From the NCBI GenBank assembly GCA_964036045.1, contig OZ038382.1, positions 76,731,918 through 76,795,917 on the forward strand: a stretch of DNA of 64,000 bases. Reading direction: 5' to 3'. The DNA is from Eutreptiella sp. 'Long Island Sound 2002' (lineage: Eukaryota; Euglenozoa; Euglenophyceae; Eutreptiales; Eutreptiaceae). The position numbers and the translations under genes were made by a program. The notes below the pieces were generated by a model. The model was given only the letters and a program-made list of their open reading frames with translations. It was not told the DNA's origin and made no database searches. Below are positions 1 to 10,944 of this stretch, piece after piece. Within the stretch, counting starts at the first letter, position 1, and each line of letters starts with the position of its first letter.

Positions 1-986
1 CTTCTTCTTCCAACCGTTCTGCAAGGGCTTCCAGCTTCCCCGGTTGCTCCCCGTGTTCAGGTTATTGGCCACGAAAGCACAAACAGCCACCTCGGCAGGC
101 TCATCGTCGTCGTCATCGTTGTCGAGAGCCTCATCGCCATCGGCTCCCGCTGGGTCCATGGCAGCTTCCCCGCCAGACCCCTCGCCAACGTAGTTGACGT
201 CACGGTCGCCGGGCCTCAACCCACGGGTGTGGTGGAGGTGCCGGTACTTATTGAGTACCTCCTCTCCAACCCACTCCAGGATCCCGTCGCAGCTCATCCG
301 CGCCGGGATGGCCTGCAGACAGATGGTCTGGCCGTTCACATCACACCCATCAAGGCGCCACGTCGCGGTCTTCTCACGATGGCCCGTGACGGTGATGAGG
401 AGGGCGTTCCGCAGGGAGTGCCGTTTCACATCCCGGGCCGGGTTCTTCCTTGTCCAAGCCACCACGTTCGTATGATACTCCTTGGGGAGCATCATCTTGA
501 CCGTGTGGTTGGACTTGGCCCTCTTGGCTTCCTCCTTGGTGACCCTCTTGATCCATGCTTCCGGCAGCATGGAGAGCAGGCGGGCCTTCTCGTCACCCTC
601 ATTCCAGTCCTCCACGTTGCGGCGGAAGAGGGTGTATTGCCCCCGGAAGTCCCGCCAGTCTCGTAGGCGGATCCCCCGACCATGATGCTGAAGCTTGATG
701 GCCTTCCACCGCTTGGCAGCCAGCTGCGGAGCGTCCACCCGCTCCTGCTCATTGAGCCACTTCTTGGCTTCCTTGAGGGTCTTGATTTTCCCCTCCTTGG
801 TCGCCACGAAGTATAGCTCTTGGAGCACCTCTGGCAGGCGGTACCTGAACCGTTTGAAGACATATCTCTCCGCATCTGCGGGATCCATGTCTTCAGTGAC
901 GGTCATCCCCCAATTGTCCAGCTTCTCCAAGAAGCGGTCGAGGTTGAGGGGGTTGCCATCGTAGGTTTTGGGGGCTTGATGTCCTT
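1..986 (-). CDS. Gag capsid-like region of an LTR retrotransposon, runs off left edge
   Basis: One minus-strand frame is open without a stop from about 986 to the window edge (about 328 codons). I translated it by hand. It starts near PKTYDGNPLNLDRFLEKL and continues through tryptophan-rich helical text (AKKWLNEQERVDAPQLAAKRW, then DWRDFRGQYTLFRR). This is the pattern of Ty3/gypsy-type Gag capsid domains, where a short lead resembling F-x-G precedes a Trp- and Leu-rich helical core. Later come an acidic stretch (six Asp or Glu residues around 90-110) and a Lys-rich end. Protease and RT would lie beyond the left edge. The upstream Gag text is in another frame, and the switch falls at a C5A4 run near 965-973. 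Family placement is inference from pattern only. Confidence 0.6.
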
Positions 987-1482
987 CAGGTCTTCCCACA
1001 CGGCGGCATCCGCGGCCTTGGAGACCATGAACGCCGGCCGCGAGGTGGACCGAGGTTCCCATCTGCATCCCCCACGGACTCCCACGGCCGCCACTTCCAT
1101 CTCCTCCACGGTATTCGTGTGGCTACGCCGTGGTTCCTCCATGTACACTGAACCTAGATGTTCACGCCGTACTCCTTTCATGTATGCCTCCTCATCACGG
1201 CGCCGGCGGCCGCGTTCAGCGGCCTCCTGTTGTACACCACGCGGCAGGGGTAATGCCGAATTCATCCAGGTCTTCCTCCCCTCCGCCGACATCCCACTCC
1301 ACGTCCCCTCGGGGGTTCTCATCCCTTAGTCCACCATAACGCCAGCCAGGAATTGGGATTGGCTCCTGGGCTGGTGCGGGGTGTTGGGGGCGTACCGGTG
1401 TCCGCAGTGGAGCACGGCGGTTGTGGTACTCCGCACTGAGCGAGTCATCACGCCACTCGTCACTGCTACTGCCGGGCGGCAC
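975..1482 (-). pseudogene. Middle part of the same Gag-like polyprotein, in two frames
   Basis: Two overlapping minus-strand frames appear to carry the link between the collagen-like region and the capsid-like region. The first (1482 to 1216) reads as an acidic stretch containing GDVEWDVGGGEEDLDEFG. The second (about 1322 to 975) contains ERGRRRRDEEAYMKGVRREH and ends WEDLKDIKPPK, directly before the capsid frame. Neither frame is long enough to stand alone. The succession of overlapping frames with little gap looks like accumulated indels rather than introns. No function can be assigned beyond being a linker of a Gag-like protein. Confidence 0.4.
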
Positions 1483-1589
1483 GCGCTCGTTACGGCGGCC
1501 CGCGATGTGGTGAGAGGGGGCCTGAGAGAGGAGGCACTGGCGCTGGGGCGACTCCTGGGGGCTCCGCCGGGGGCGTGGGCTCTGCCTGG

Positions 1590-2858
1590 ACCTGGTCCAG
1601 GTCCCCAGCCGTCGTCAGACGAGCCGGACTCCAGGGGTGGGTGGTCGCTGCCGATGCTCCCACGGCCTTCCAGCTCGTCCAACCTCTGCTGCAGGCCGTT
1701 GATGACCTTGTTCAGCAGCCTGGTCTCGCCCCTGGCGATGTCCAGCTCCCTCTGGGCGGCGGTGATGACCTTGGCGATCTTGATCATCTCCGTCTTGGCG
1801 ATGTCCAGCTCCTTCTGTGCCCCCGCGTCCACCCTGGCGATGCGGTTCATCTCGCCCTTGCCCGTGTCTACCTCGCGCTCGAGGGACTGGACCCTCCTGC
1901 GCAGGTGGACAATCCACCGCCAGGGGGGATCCGGGTCACTGTTCCCTGGTGGGCCGTCGGGGTCCCCAGAGGGTCCTCCAGGAGGGCCTCCACCAGGCCT
2001 GCCCGGTCCAGGGGGTCCTCCCCTGCCGGGAGGTCCGCCTCCAGGGGGTCCACTTGGTTGGCGTCCTCCAGGGGGTCCTGATGGTCCTCCGCCAAGGGGG
2101 CCCGGTGGGTCTCCGCCGGGTCGCCCCGGTGGGTCCGAGGATGGGGGCTTCTCCGTGTAGCCGAAGTCCATGTCTTCATCCTCGTTCATGTCGCCCCACC
2201 TAGGCGTCTCGGTCTCGCACTCGGTGGATTCCGAGCTCCGGTAGGGGGGAGGGAGATCCTCACTCTCACCCTCCGGCTCCATGGGGACGTCTCCGCCCCC
2301 TCCGCCAGCCACTCCTCGGCGATGTCGGCGGCCTGGTCCATCCCCGTTGCTGGCGGTGAAGAAGGGGTTGGAGTTGTGGGGGTGTCCGCCTGCTGGCCTC
2401 CGCGACCTCTCGGGGGTCTTCCCCTTACCCTTCCTTCGTCGGTAGGCGGTGGGGCCACTGTCCCCACTGCTGCCCGTGTCAACCACCTCCAGATCCAGCG
2501 TCATCTTGGAGGAGGCGTCCCCTTTGAAGAGCTTTCGAAGGGTCTCCACTCGGGATCCTCCCGGGGGGGTCTCGCGCTGGAGCTTGGTCTCCGCCTCCTC
2601 CATTGCGGCGGCCCTGGGTGGTAGCTCGCCTTTCGGCCTCCTCCCGGGCACGGGCAGCCTCGGCTTCCCGAGCCTGCTGCAGCCGAGCCTTCCCAGCTTC
2701 CAGTGCTGCCAGCTCCGCCTCTGTCCTGGCCCTCTCCTCAGCGACCTTCCGTCGCGCGGCCTCGATGGTGTCCTTCCTGGCGGCGTCTGCCTGGGCCTTG
2801 GCCGTTGCTTCGGCGTGGGCACTTTCCTCCGCCTCTTTCTTTGCCCTCTCTTGGGCAA
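1590..2858 (-). pseudogene. Gag-like segment with collagen-like Pro/Gly repeats and coiled coil
   Basis: This minus-strand frame (open from 2858 to 1326, convincing down to about 1590) contains, in order, a charged helical stretch (2600-2480), an acidic Ser/Glu/Asp segment (about 2290-2170), and a Pro/Gly-rich run of PPG and GPP triplets (about 2150-1930). A helical segment follows (about 1915-1670), beginning WRWIVHLRRRVQSLEREVD and containing three spaced repeats of the type KELDIAKTEMIKIAK. The last part (1590-1326) is Arg/Ser/Ala-rich and probably out of frame. Pro/Gly-rich acidic linkers followed by a short coiled coil occur in Gag proteins of some Ty3/gypsy elements. The assignment rests mainly on its position upstream of the capsid-like part. 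Confidence 0.45.
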
Positions 2859-3723
2859 GCCCCTCTTCCAGTGCCTTCACCTCGGCCTCCTTGCGGGCAA
2901 TGGCCTCCTGGGCCAGGTGGGCGCCCTGGGCGGCTGCTGCCACCTCACCCCTGACCCGGGCAGTCGCTGCCTCCTGGGCGGCTGCAGCCGTGAGACCGGC
3001 CGCGATGGCTGCCACGGTCAAGGCGTGGAAGGCCATGCCTCTGCCCCAATCTGCAGCCTCCTCCTGGGCGATGCCGACGGCGCCCTCCACGGCAGCGTTT
3101 TGCTGCGTGGCCCGTTGCCGGGCAACCCGAAGGTTGCAGGGCACCCCACAGGCGCGCTCGCAGACGCGGGCCACGTCCCTCTGGTCGGGAGCGACGCTGC
3201 TGCGGGAGCTGGCCTGGTTGGCCAGTATCCTCCCGCGGTGGGCCGACTCCACGTCGCTGCTGGGGCCTGACTTCCTCAGGTGCAGCGGACGGGGCTTGGC
3301 CTTGGCCTGCTTGGCAACTTCGAGGAAGTAGCCAAGGGTGGTGTGGCCGGGGTGGTGACCGCAACTGGCCCGTTGGGGGCTGGGGGCTGGGGTTCCGCCC
3401 TTGGCGGCTTGGGCGGCTTCGGCGGCCAGGGATTCCTGGTACTCCCGCCATTTCTTGTCCCGCTTCCTGGTACTCGTTGGGGTTCTCGTCCTCCTCAATC
3501 CTGGCCTGTCTGTGCGGGTCCAGACCCTCCAGCGCTTCTGGCGGAAGCGGTAGGCATACCCTTCCACCCGCAGCCAGTCTTCCACTGCCTGCAGGCGGTC
3601 GTCGCCCGAGTGGCACGCGAGGGATGGGTAACCCCGCGGCGGTGAAACGCTTTTGAAGCGTTCCCGTGGGGGGCCTGGCCATGGGATGCTGCGGTGGACA
3701 CGCACAAGCAAGCAGGCAGGCAA
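2479..3723 (-). pseudogene. N-terminal coiled-coil portion of the Gag-like polyprotein
   Basis: A minus-strand frame open from 3723 to 2479. From about 3080 to 2620 it encodes a long Ala/Glu/Lys/Arg heptad-like helix (for example KKEAEESAHAEATAKAQADA), a strong coiled-coil signature. The preceding part (3723-3100) is basic and contains W-rich text (RFRQKRWRVWTRTD) and Cys pairs (CERACGVPC). At about 2620 the reading continues in the neighbouring frame, so at least one frameshift separates this part from the collagen-like part. No retroviral-type signal is diagnostic here. I infer it is the N-terminus because the four minus-strand segments form one ordered series. Confidence 0.4.
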
Positions 3724-6700
3724 AGCACTGCGCTCACAGGGGCATCATCACGCTCGTGTCATGTGACAAAGCGTTTCAGGATCCTTGCCATCCTGAGACA
3801 AGGGAACAAGTATGTACAGCAACACATCGGGATATGTACACATGGGGTTGAGACTGGACTGAGGTAAGGGAATCACAGGACAATAGACACTCAATTCCAA
3901 CTCATATCCCAATCCCAGGTCCGACCCTCTCAGTGGCTGGCGGGGGCGGGGGCTCAAACACAACCCATGCCCTACTCAGTCCGGACCCTGAAACCCTGCC
4001 AATAGGGGAGGGTGTCCCGCCCAGCCTCAGGCGAGTTCCTGGGAACCAAGTGAGTCCAAGGCCGATCAACAGTGGTCCCCTCTGCTCCCTTCACGGCAGG
4101 TCCCAACTCCCCTCTGAGCCATAGAGAAGGCGCCGCCATTATCCCCTAGGAGTTGGTAGCTGAAAATGAGCTGTTTCAGCCCAAACTGATATTAGCTCCG
4201 AAAACTCCTAAATTGACCCCTCGTCTGGACCCGCCAGAGGTAGTGACGAGGCAACTGACCCTATGCCGCTCAAGTACGAAATACCCTGGAGCCGTCACCC
4301 AACCTGGTTCCATCTGAGATCCCGGCATCAGGGCACCACGGGTTCGTCAAATGGGGTCATGATGCCAAAATCACCAAAGCTGGCGTCATACCCACGGACG
4401 ATTCGCCCAGCCAGGGCAAGGCCAATGGCTCACAGGATAGGAGGCAAAACCCCGGACCCATATCTGAGTGCACAATTTGAAATTGAGTCTGGACTTTCCA
4501 CGGGCAGAGAGATATGGGGCCGCCATTTGACCACACGGGGGCTGAAATTGGGGTCCCAAAAGGGGGTCATTTTGGCTGCTCAAAATGAGCCAAAATCGGG
4601 ATGCCCTCAATTGTATATCTCCACGCCGGCTTGGAGATCGGATCAGCCATTCCATACACAATCCACCAGGAGTCCAACTGAGACTCCCATGACCTTGGCC
4701 GCCAAAGATCTCCATGCCACTCGGCCTGATGACAGTCCAAATTGGGTCCACAATTGCCAAAATGGCAAAATCGTCCACACTCACTTTGGGCTAGCACCTT
4801 GACGAAGGTTGCTCCGCTTCGCCCACGTGGTGTGCGAACCATGGTGACGAATATCCATAACACCGATGTCATATATGGTCCATTGGTCCATGCGTCCGGC
4901 GTGCACGAGGGGGCTGAACATGGTGCACGGCGGGCAGAAAATGTGGGAAATTGCTCATGGGTGGGGCAAATGAGGCACATGCCCGGCTTGGACCGGAGTG
5001 TGCCATAGGATTGGTATCAAGTCATATGCGTCCAACGTATCTTTTGGGCTTCGCCCAAACCCCTCTGGTTTTGGGAATGGCAGGGTCGCCAAGTGAGCCC
5101 ATGATTTGGGATCGTCCCAAATCGCCAACATGGCGGCCACGGTATGCCAAGCTGAAAAAGAGTTGTTCGCTGGGTTCAAGATATGTTGGGCACCGAAGTG
5201 GGTACCCCCAAAATATACTTGGGTCATGATGTCAATTGGGCGCAACATTGAGATACACGGTCGCCACTTGACATCATGACGGGCAAAAAACAGCAATATT
5301 GGCGAAAAGACACGCAAAAGTATCCTGAAAACTGCACAAATATATTATAATATCTTCGGCTTGGATTGAGTAATCGACCAATCCTTCTAAACACAATGAC
5401 TCGACACCAATGACCTCCGATTCCACATATGTGCTCCACTTGGGGCGCTTTGGAAGGCCGCGCGCGCTGCCTCCCAAGTGGGCACATGCAAACATGGAAT
5501 ATTGCAAAAAACACACCTTGCTCGCAACGCATCGCTTCGGGAGCGCTCCACAAGCGTCCCTTCACGAAGGTTAGGCTCGCGAGTGTTGGTTCGGAGTACA
5601 ATGAAGAGCTTCGGGCGATATGGGGTCCATTGGCGGGTAAATCTTGGAATGGTGCAGCCGCCAAATGGGCGCGTGATATGACACCAAATATGGCATACAA
5701 CCCTACCCTCGCCTTCTACACCCAACCTAGTGGCCTAGAATCAAAGTGTGCCTATATTCTAGAGTAACTTTGGTCCCTTAACACGCATGCAAGTGCTTTG
5801 GTCGAAAATCGACCTCCCTTCGGAAAGCTGAATTTTAGCATGCACGCAAAATATATTGCCAATATATATATGGAGATCATATATGTACTATCCGGGGAAG
5901 ACAAGTGATATGCCCCGGATGTAGAGGCAAGCAAAGAGGGAGGGAACGCCAACTCAACATACTTCTACACGTACTTGGACGCCAACTACGTGAGATTGCC
6001 CATTTCTTGGAAAACACTCAAAATAAATAACCCTTTGGGCCTATGGAGTTTGGATCCTTTGGCCTCATCCTATGACTATGGGGGGCAAAACCTCATACAC
6101 AGTGCCTATGTTCCTACAGTGCCTATATTCGTCCTTGGGCGCTTGATCGCTCGTAACCCTTGTTATTTCACTTGGGGGTTCAAAGCGCCTTCAGCCGCCC
6201 AGATTCTCTGGGAAAAATCTGGGACGCGATGCGTTTTATCAAGGAAAAATTTGCGGATAACTCGAAGAGTGTTTCAGTCTTAACTTCCAAAAAGATCGTT
6301 TGACAGAATCATCTAATGCAGTGCACGGAACGGGCGACGTCCGGCAGCGATTTCACGACAATTAGAAATTGCGGTAGAAATGAGGTATTTCACCAATTTC
6401 TAACCGCAAATCGACCAAGACAGTAACATTATGGTAATTCCACATTGATTTAAGGGTTAGAAATCGGATTCCAGATTTCGCGGGTTAGAGAACAGGGATA
6501 TCCCGCTGACAGCCGGTGTCAACAGCTTCCGCACGGGTGTGACAGCTCACAGGCCTCCGGGCCATGGGCCATAACGGGTGCGACGGCTCGGAGGGCCTCC
6601 AGGCCATGGGCCATAGGTTCCGGGTACCGCTTCAGTGGTAGCACACACCTTCACCGACCTCTTCATTTACATCTATCTTCGTCTTATTGGTCTTCTTTGC

Positions 6701-7200
6701 ACTCAGTATACTGCTGTCCACCTGGTACTGCGTTGAACAACAGCTCCCAATTGACGTGCAATGTGTGCCGCAGCGCAGCGGCACATCAAACGTTTCATGA
6801 ATTCATGACTTAATTGACTACAATTTACTCTGGCAGCAAGAAAGAAATTTTTATTTGAAGCATAAAACATCACAAGACACCTGTTAAATCGGTGAAAATC
6901 GTGTCTACGACGACTTACCTGACACATGCGACGATTCGCACGATACCCGGCAACTCACCAGCTAACTGCAGTAAAGGCTAGAAAAGATAGAAATGACCAC
7001 GAGTGGGAGTAAAACAATACATCATGAAGTAAGGAAAACCAGAATGCAGTATCCTAAAAGTTTGAATCTCAACCAATCCTACGAAGCATAGAGAACAGAC
7101 TGAAAGGGAGTTTGTGTCACGAAATACATGTCAATCTGCAAGTCATACCCAAATTGTGTAGAGCAAAGGAAGTAAAGTCATTTCAGCAAAGCCCTAAAAG
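3724..7200. other. No recognised gene; A+T-richer DNA between two LTR-element remnants
   Basis: The open frames here are short, lie on both strands and contain no recognisable motif. The left part (3.74-4.26 kb) is where the leader or LTR of the minus-strand Gag element would be expected, but I could not identify LTR ends or a primer-binding site. A small hairpin (TTTGGGA-TCG-TCCCAAA) lies at about 5105-5121. The right part (6.3-7.2 kb) is where the leader of the plus-strand Ty3-like element would lie; again no LTR pair was found. Confidence 0.5.
6533..6615. repeat. Two tandem copies of a ~41-bp repeat
   Basis: Two adjacent imperfect copies start at 6533 and 6574. Each begins ACGGGTGYGACRGCTC and ends GGCCATGGGCCATA. 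Nothing around them suggests a function. Confidence 0.6.
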
Positions 7201-8199
7201 CCCGAACATACGAGAGGAACAACGATTGATAATTTGCAATGTTCTTGGACGTCTTTGACCCCATCAGATACCGGGAAGTTTCCATTCAATACGAGATGCA
7301 GATTAAGTCGCAACATACTTGTCAACTATCAAGTCAACTACACTTCTCATATAAAAGGTGTCCGAAAAGAAGAGTTTTGTGGTGGAACCCAACAAGTATT
7401 TCAAACTTCCCGAAGTGTGCTATGGAGGCACCTCTAAAGCCTAAGAAAGGGATGCTAGGCACCATAGAGTTCATTCTAGGACCGATTCGGGAATGTTTCC
7501 TACCCTAAAAGCCTAGGTGAAGAGACACCTGGGTAGAGGTTCCACCCCTACCTCTGAACGTGGCCAGGGAAAAGGGCTGAAAAGCCCTACTAACGCCAAC
7601 AAAGGTGGTGGTAAGGGGGGGAGGGGGTGACCTGCGTGCCATGAGTGAGGTTATACATGAAGCTGGTGCATCCCCTCTCTTCTACTGTATACCTGTCAAT
7701 GACGAGGGAGGGCCCTGTCATGCCCCTGACTGCGACCATCGCAGTGGTTATGTGCTCAACTGAAAAGACCACGGCACACTAAAGATGAGAAAACAGTGAC
7801 CCATCAGGATCATTTCAGGTGTATCATCACCTGTGGGTATTGTGGCGAACGTTGCCACTACGAGGACCAATGTCACATCAAAAAGCGTTAGAGTGACAAA
7901 CACAAACGGCACGAGGCGGAACGCCACAAAGCCCAAAAACCCACCAGAACTCCCAAGATTGGGGACAAGGGTGGTAAAGAAGGAGGCAAGGGGGGTGGCA
8001 AAGGTGGAACCCGCAACCCCCAGAGGCGCTCATCAGCGCCCGCTACTCCTCCCTCTCCTGACGCTGCTGACCCCAAAAAACGCCCACAGGGGGATAACCC
8101 CTTCGCTAAGGGTCTAACTCCAAGAGGAGGCGACTGGCCTGGATGGCCAAGTCTCCGGTGGCTGCTGGGGCTGATGTGAAATTCCCTGCTGAGGAGTAG
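7201..8199 (+). pseudogene. Gag/nucleocapsid region of a Ty3/gypsy-like element, disrupted
   Basis: The diagnostic feature is a CCHC zinc knuckle, CGYCGERCHYEDQC, at 7832-7873 (C-x2-C-x4-H-x4-C), the nucleocapsid motif of retroelement Gag. A Cys/His cluster (YCIPVNDEGGPCHAPDCDHR) lies upstream at about 7683-7742 in another frame, so a frameshift separates them. An in-frame TAG (7889-7891) directly follows the knuckle. The same frame then continues as a basic Lys/Gly-rich tail (GGKEGGKGGGKGG) to a TGA at about 8175. The segment from about 7239 may be upstream Gag but has no diagnostic motif. Neighbour: the protease frame begins after a TAG at 8197. The gene is broken by at least one frameshift and one or two stops. 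Confidence 0.6.
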
Positions 8200-9639
8200 G
8201 GGGGCGGTTCTGAAGAGGAGGACTTGGTTTTCTGGGTCCTCGAGAAAATCGGAGATTCCGTTCTTCGTGCAGTGCTTGACACCGGCGCAACACTCTCTAT
8301 GGTGGCCCGGCGCCTGCTAAAGACTTTCAAGACAACCAAAACAGTGGACATAAGAGTAGGGGATGGGCGGTCCATCCACTCCCTGGGGGGTGTCCATGTG
8401 TCTAATTGGCTTCGCGCTGAAACTGTGACCGAACACTGCAGAGTGTTCGACAGTGACGCCTTTGACATCGTCATTGGCACCGACTCCCTGCGAAGAAACC
8501 CCCAGGTTAAAATGTTGTCTCTCCAACGCCCCTATTCTCTACACTACGACTTTAACAGTGGCCTCTTCTCCGCACTATTGGAGCTGTGGGGACGAAAAGA
8601 ATCTGAGCTGCGCTACGCAACAAAGACTACGTATCGTACTGAAAACTACCAATTTGCCCATCACATTTTTGAAAATGGACTGGCGGCTCTGCCGGTATCC
8701 TTGGATGAGATCCAGGTTGAATTGTTCGCGAGCCAACACCAGCACATCATGCAGTTGTATTTCTCGAAACATATGAATAACGCTTTCCCTTTCTTCTGGA
8801 AAGCGATGGGCCCAGCGTATGCTAACCCTCCCTTCTCCCTGCTTGCGAAGGTTGTAACAAAAATCGCTTATGAGGTAGGAAGGGTTGTCATGTGTAGCCC
8901 TGACTGGGGTTGTTCAGGTGAACACGCTTACTGGCGCCAGTTGCTGGATCGAATGACTGTGAGAAGAGTGCAACTCCCCGACGATCCCATCTATGTGCTT
9001 GAGGATTCAGACACAGCAATCCAGGACCCTGAATGGGCTAATTTTTTATCCATTGTCAATGGATCCCTCAACCCTGTACCCCTGTGTGATCTGGACCAGG
9101 TACTACTGAAAGACGTCATGGCCAAAAATCGTGGCTTGACCCTTTTTGATCTCGGAAAAAGATCTCCTGAGCACATTTCAGCCACACTTACAGGGTGTGA
9201 ATGCCATGATTGCGATTTGGAACCTGCTGCTGTGAAGGAGGATGCTGACAACCAACTGCCTGGTATCGCCAGCTCTTTTCGCCCTGTTGATCCCAGCTGT
9301 GTAGAACTGAAACACAGTGCCTTCTTGGCTCAGCTGCTGCTGGAGGAGGTAGATCTGGAGTCAACCTCAGAACGAAATTCGACTGCTGGGAAACTTGTGC
9401 TGCACATGCAGCATACTTGCTCAGGTCAACCCGTTGCTCAAAGTCCTGACGCTCCAGCGCGGCCTGCTTCTAATAACATGCCACTGTCAGAGCATAGCGC
9501 TCAGGGACTCCGACGCGTATTGTACCTGACGGCCGAAGGTATTGAGCGCCAGGAATGGCTTCAATACCTCAGACAGACCCCGAAATCCTCCATCTGGTCT
9601 GAGGAGGACGATGAGTCCCACAGGCTACCTGACTCCTGA
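8200..9639 (+). CDS. Retropepsin plus Dam-like methyltransferase-like domain (pol N-terminal part)
   Basis: This frame is intact for about 480 codons. The N-terminal part is a retropepsin-like aspartic protease: catalytic VLDTGATLS with its Asp at 8278-8280, and the downstream strand motif FDIVIGTDSL (about 8461-8490). The protease matures Gag-Pol in LTR elements. A different domain follows (about 8640-8990): VELFASQHQH, then YANPPFSLL with NPPF at 8824-8835, then VVMCSPDWG and a Trp/Leu segment. This order (acidic strand-FA, W, NPPF/Y, PxW-type strand) matches the Dam-like N6-adenine methyltransferase-like domain described in DIRS elements and some phages. The rest (9000-9639) is acidic linker with CECHDCD. 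RT follows in another frame. The protease call is strong; the methyltransferase call is motif-based and activity is unproven. Confidence 0.7.
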   Translation, partial: GGGSEEEDLVFWVLEKIGDSVLRAVLDTGATLSMVARRLLKTFKTTKTVDIRVGDGRSIHSLGGVHVSNWLRAETVTEHCRVFDSDAFDIVIGTDSLRRNPQVKMLSLQRPYSLHYDFNSGLFSALLELWGRKESELRYATKTTYRTENYQFAHHIFENGLAALPVSLDEIQVELFASQHQHIMQLYFSKHMNNAFPFFWKAMGPAYANPPFSLLAKVVTKIAYEVGRVVMCSPDWGCSGEHAYWRQLLDRMTVRRVQLPDDPIYVLEDSDTAIQDPEWANFLSIVNGSLNPVPLCDLDQVLLKDVMAKNRGLTLFDLGKRSPEHISATLTGCECHDCDLEPAAVKEDADNQLPGIASSFRPVDPSCVELKHSAFLAQLLLEEVDLESTSERNSTAGKLVLHMQHTCSGQPVAQSPDAPARPASNNMPLSEHSAQGLRRVLYLTAEGIERQEWLQYLRQTPKSSIWSEEDDESHRLPDS

Positions 9640-10450
9640 GATACCCCGAGTGTAGTCTCTGCACTATGGGCAAAAATGTTCCCCGGAGTGGGATGATAGC
9701 TCAGTACCTGCCGAAACTGCTGATCGGCAGAAAGAGAATGAGCGTGGTAAGAGCAACCTCCATGCGGAGGAGGATTTCCGGCAGAAAATCGAGAATCTGA
9801 ACCTTGACCCCAGACTGTACAAACTGCTCCTGACCTATGAGGAAGTTTTCGGCGCCCTGCCGCCTCCCCTGTCCTGCAAGAAAACTGGTCCAGATGGACC
9901 TGAAACTGAGACCTGAGTTACGGAAGATGCGAGTGAGACGTTGTCCCTATCCCGCTCCTCAGGAACAGGTTGAGGAAATCGAGCGCCAGATCCAGGAATG
10001 CATTGATGCTGGCCTCGTTGAAGATTATGAGAAGGGGGACTATCTGCATAACTGCAGTCTCTACTTCCTGGCTGCTAAACCCGGATCGTCTGCCCTGACT
10101 ATGGTGAGGTCAACAAGAAAACCCAAAATCACTCGGGGAGTCTTCCCAACATGAGAAACACCCTGGAGCGTATTGCCAAATGCCAGCACAAAACCAAAAC
10201 CGACAAACGCAGTGGTTTCTGGCAGGTTGACCTAACCGCCGCACGTCAGGAACTGCTGGCCTTTATAACCCCTAAGGGTCCCGCCTTTTGGGCTAGCCAA
10301 CGCCCTGGCTCTCCTCGAGAAACTGATGAACAAAATGTTGTACATACTGAGGCGCAGACCTCTTGTACAGAAGTTGATTTTCCCGAGGTGCAGAAGTGGG
10401 GGCCCACATCCACACCAATACCCAAGAGGACCACGTCCTTCTCCTCTGCA
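9640..10450 (+). pseudogene. Ty3/gypsy-like reverse transcriptase, N-terminal half, internally deleted
   Basis: The reading frame changes several times, but familiar RT text is visible. From 9837-10150 it includes PAPQEQVEEIERQIQECIDA, the usual helix leading into the RT fingers, and then YFLAAKP. From 10151 it continues NMRNTLERIAKC and GFWQVDLTA (the motif A region, with D in the Q-x-D position). A C-terminal palm piece is visible around 10395-10450 as AHIHTNTQEDHVLLL. The YxDD-type motif C should sit just before that piece and is missing, apparently through a deletion. This RT cannot be functional. The RT-like text stops near 10,450, where unrelated sequence begins. Confidence 0.65.
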
Positions 10451-10940
10451 AAAGCCGGTGCCCACGGGGCCGGGACACCGTGTTGTGCCAGTATCCACCG
10501 GAGGCAGGTGTTGCGGGCCATTTGCACTTCTTTTCTCTGTATGGCTGCCCCTTCGCAAACCTTGGTTTGGTGGTTGTGTGTTACCCTGTGTAGGAGGTGT
10601 CCTGCGTGTATGGCATAGGCTGTGTCGACTAGGGCGCCTGTATTGTCCCCGTAGTAGCGCCAGTGGGCCATCATGGCCTGCTTGGGGAAGGACGTGGGCC
10701 AGCCTCCGTGTTGCGCCCATGCCTTTGTCACTTGCTGTCGAGCGTGGCATATTTTTTCGACTTCCCGTGGTCAGGATCCCAATGGTTCGCCCATGGTTCA
10801 CCACTCCATGGCGACCGGGTCCCCAATCTGAGGGGCTGTAGCTGTAGCCAACGCAGACTACACCCTGTTTTGCACCTCAACGGCAGCAATTGTGCACAAA
10901 AAAAAGACGCGCAATTTCCTCCTGTTTCCATCTGAAAACT
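10450..10940 (-). other. Foreign segment inside the Ty3-like element, possible minus-strand RNase H fragment
   Basis: Plus-strand RT homology ends abruptly here. The minus strand has open text from about 10930 to 10450 including YYGDNTGALVDTAYA and RWILAQHGVPAPW. These loosely resemble the D-N and R-W-x-L-x-x-H-G elements of retroelement RNase H domains. The match is weak and could be chance. What is clear is a rearrangement junction: RT palm on the plus strand directly abuts a segment with its best coding signal on the other strand. Confidence 0.25.
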
Positions 10941-10944
10941 GAGT

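Noticed and set aside
4263-5767. Open frames of 90-180 codons on both strands
   Set aside because: No frame shows motif, composition bias or homology-like text, and opposite-strand frames overlap without preference.
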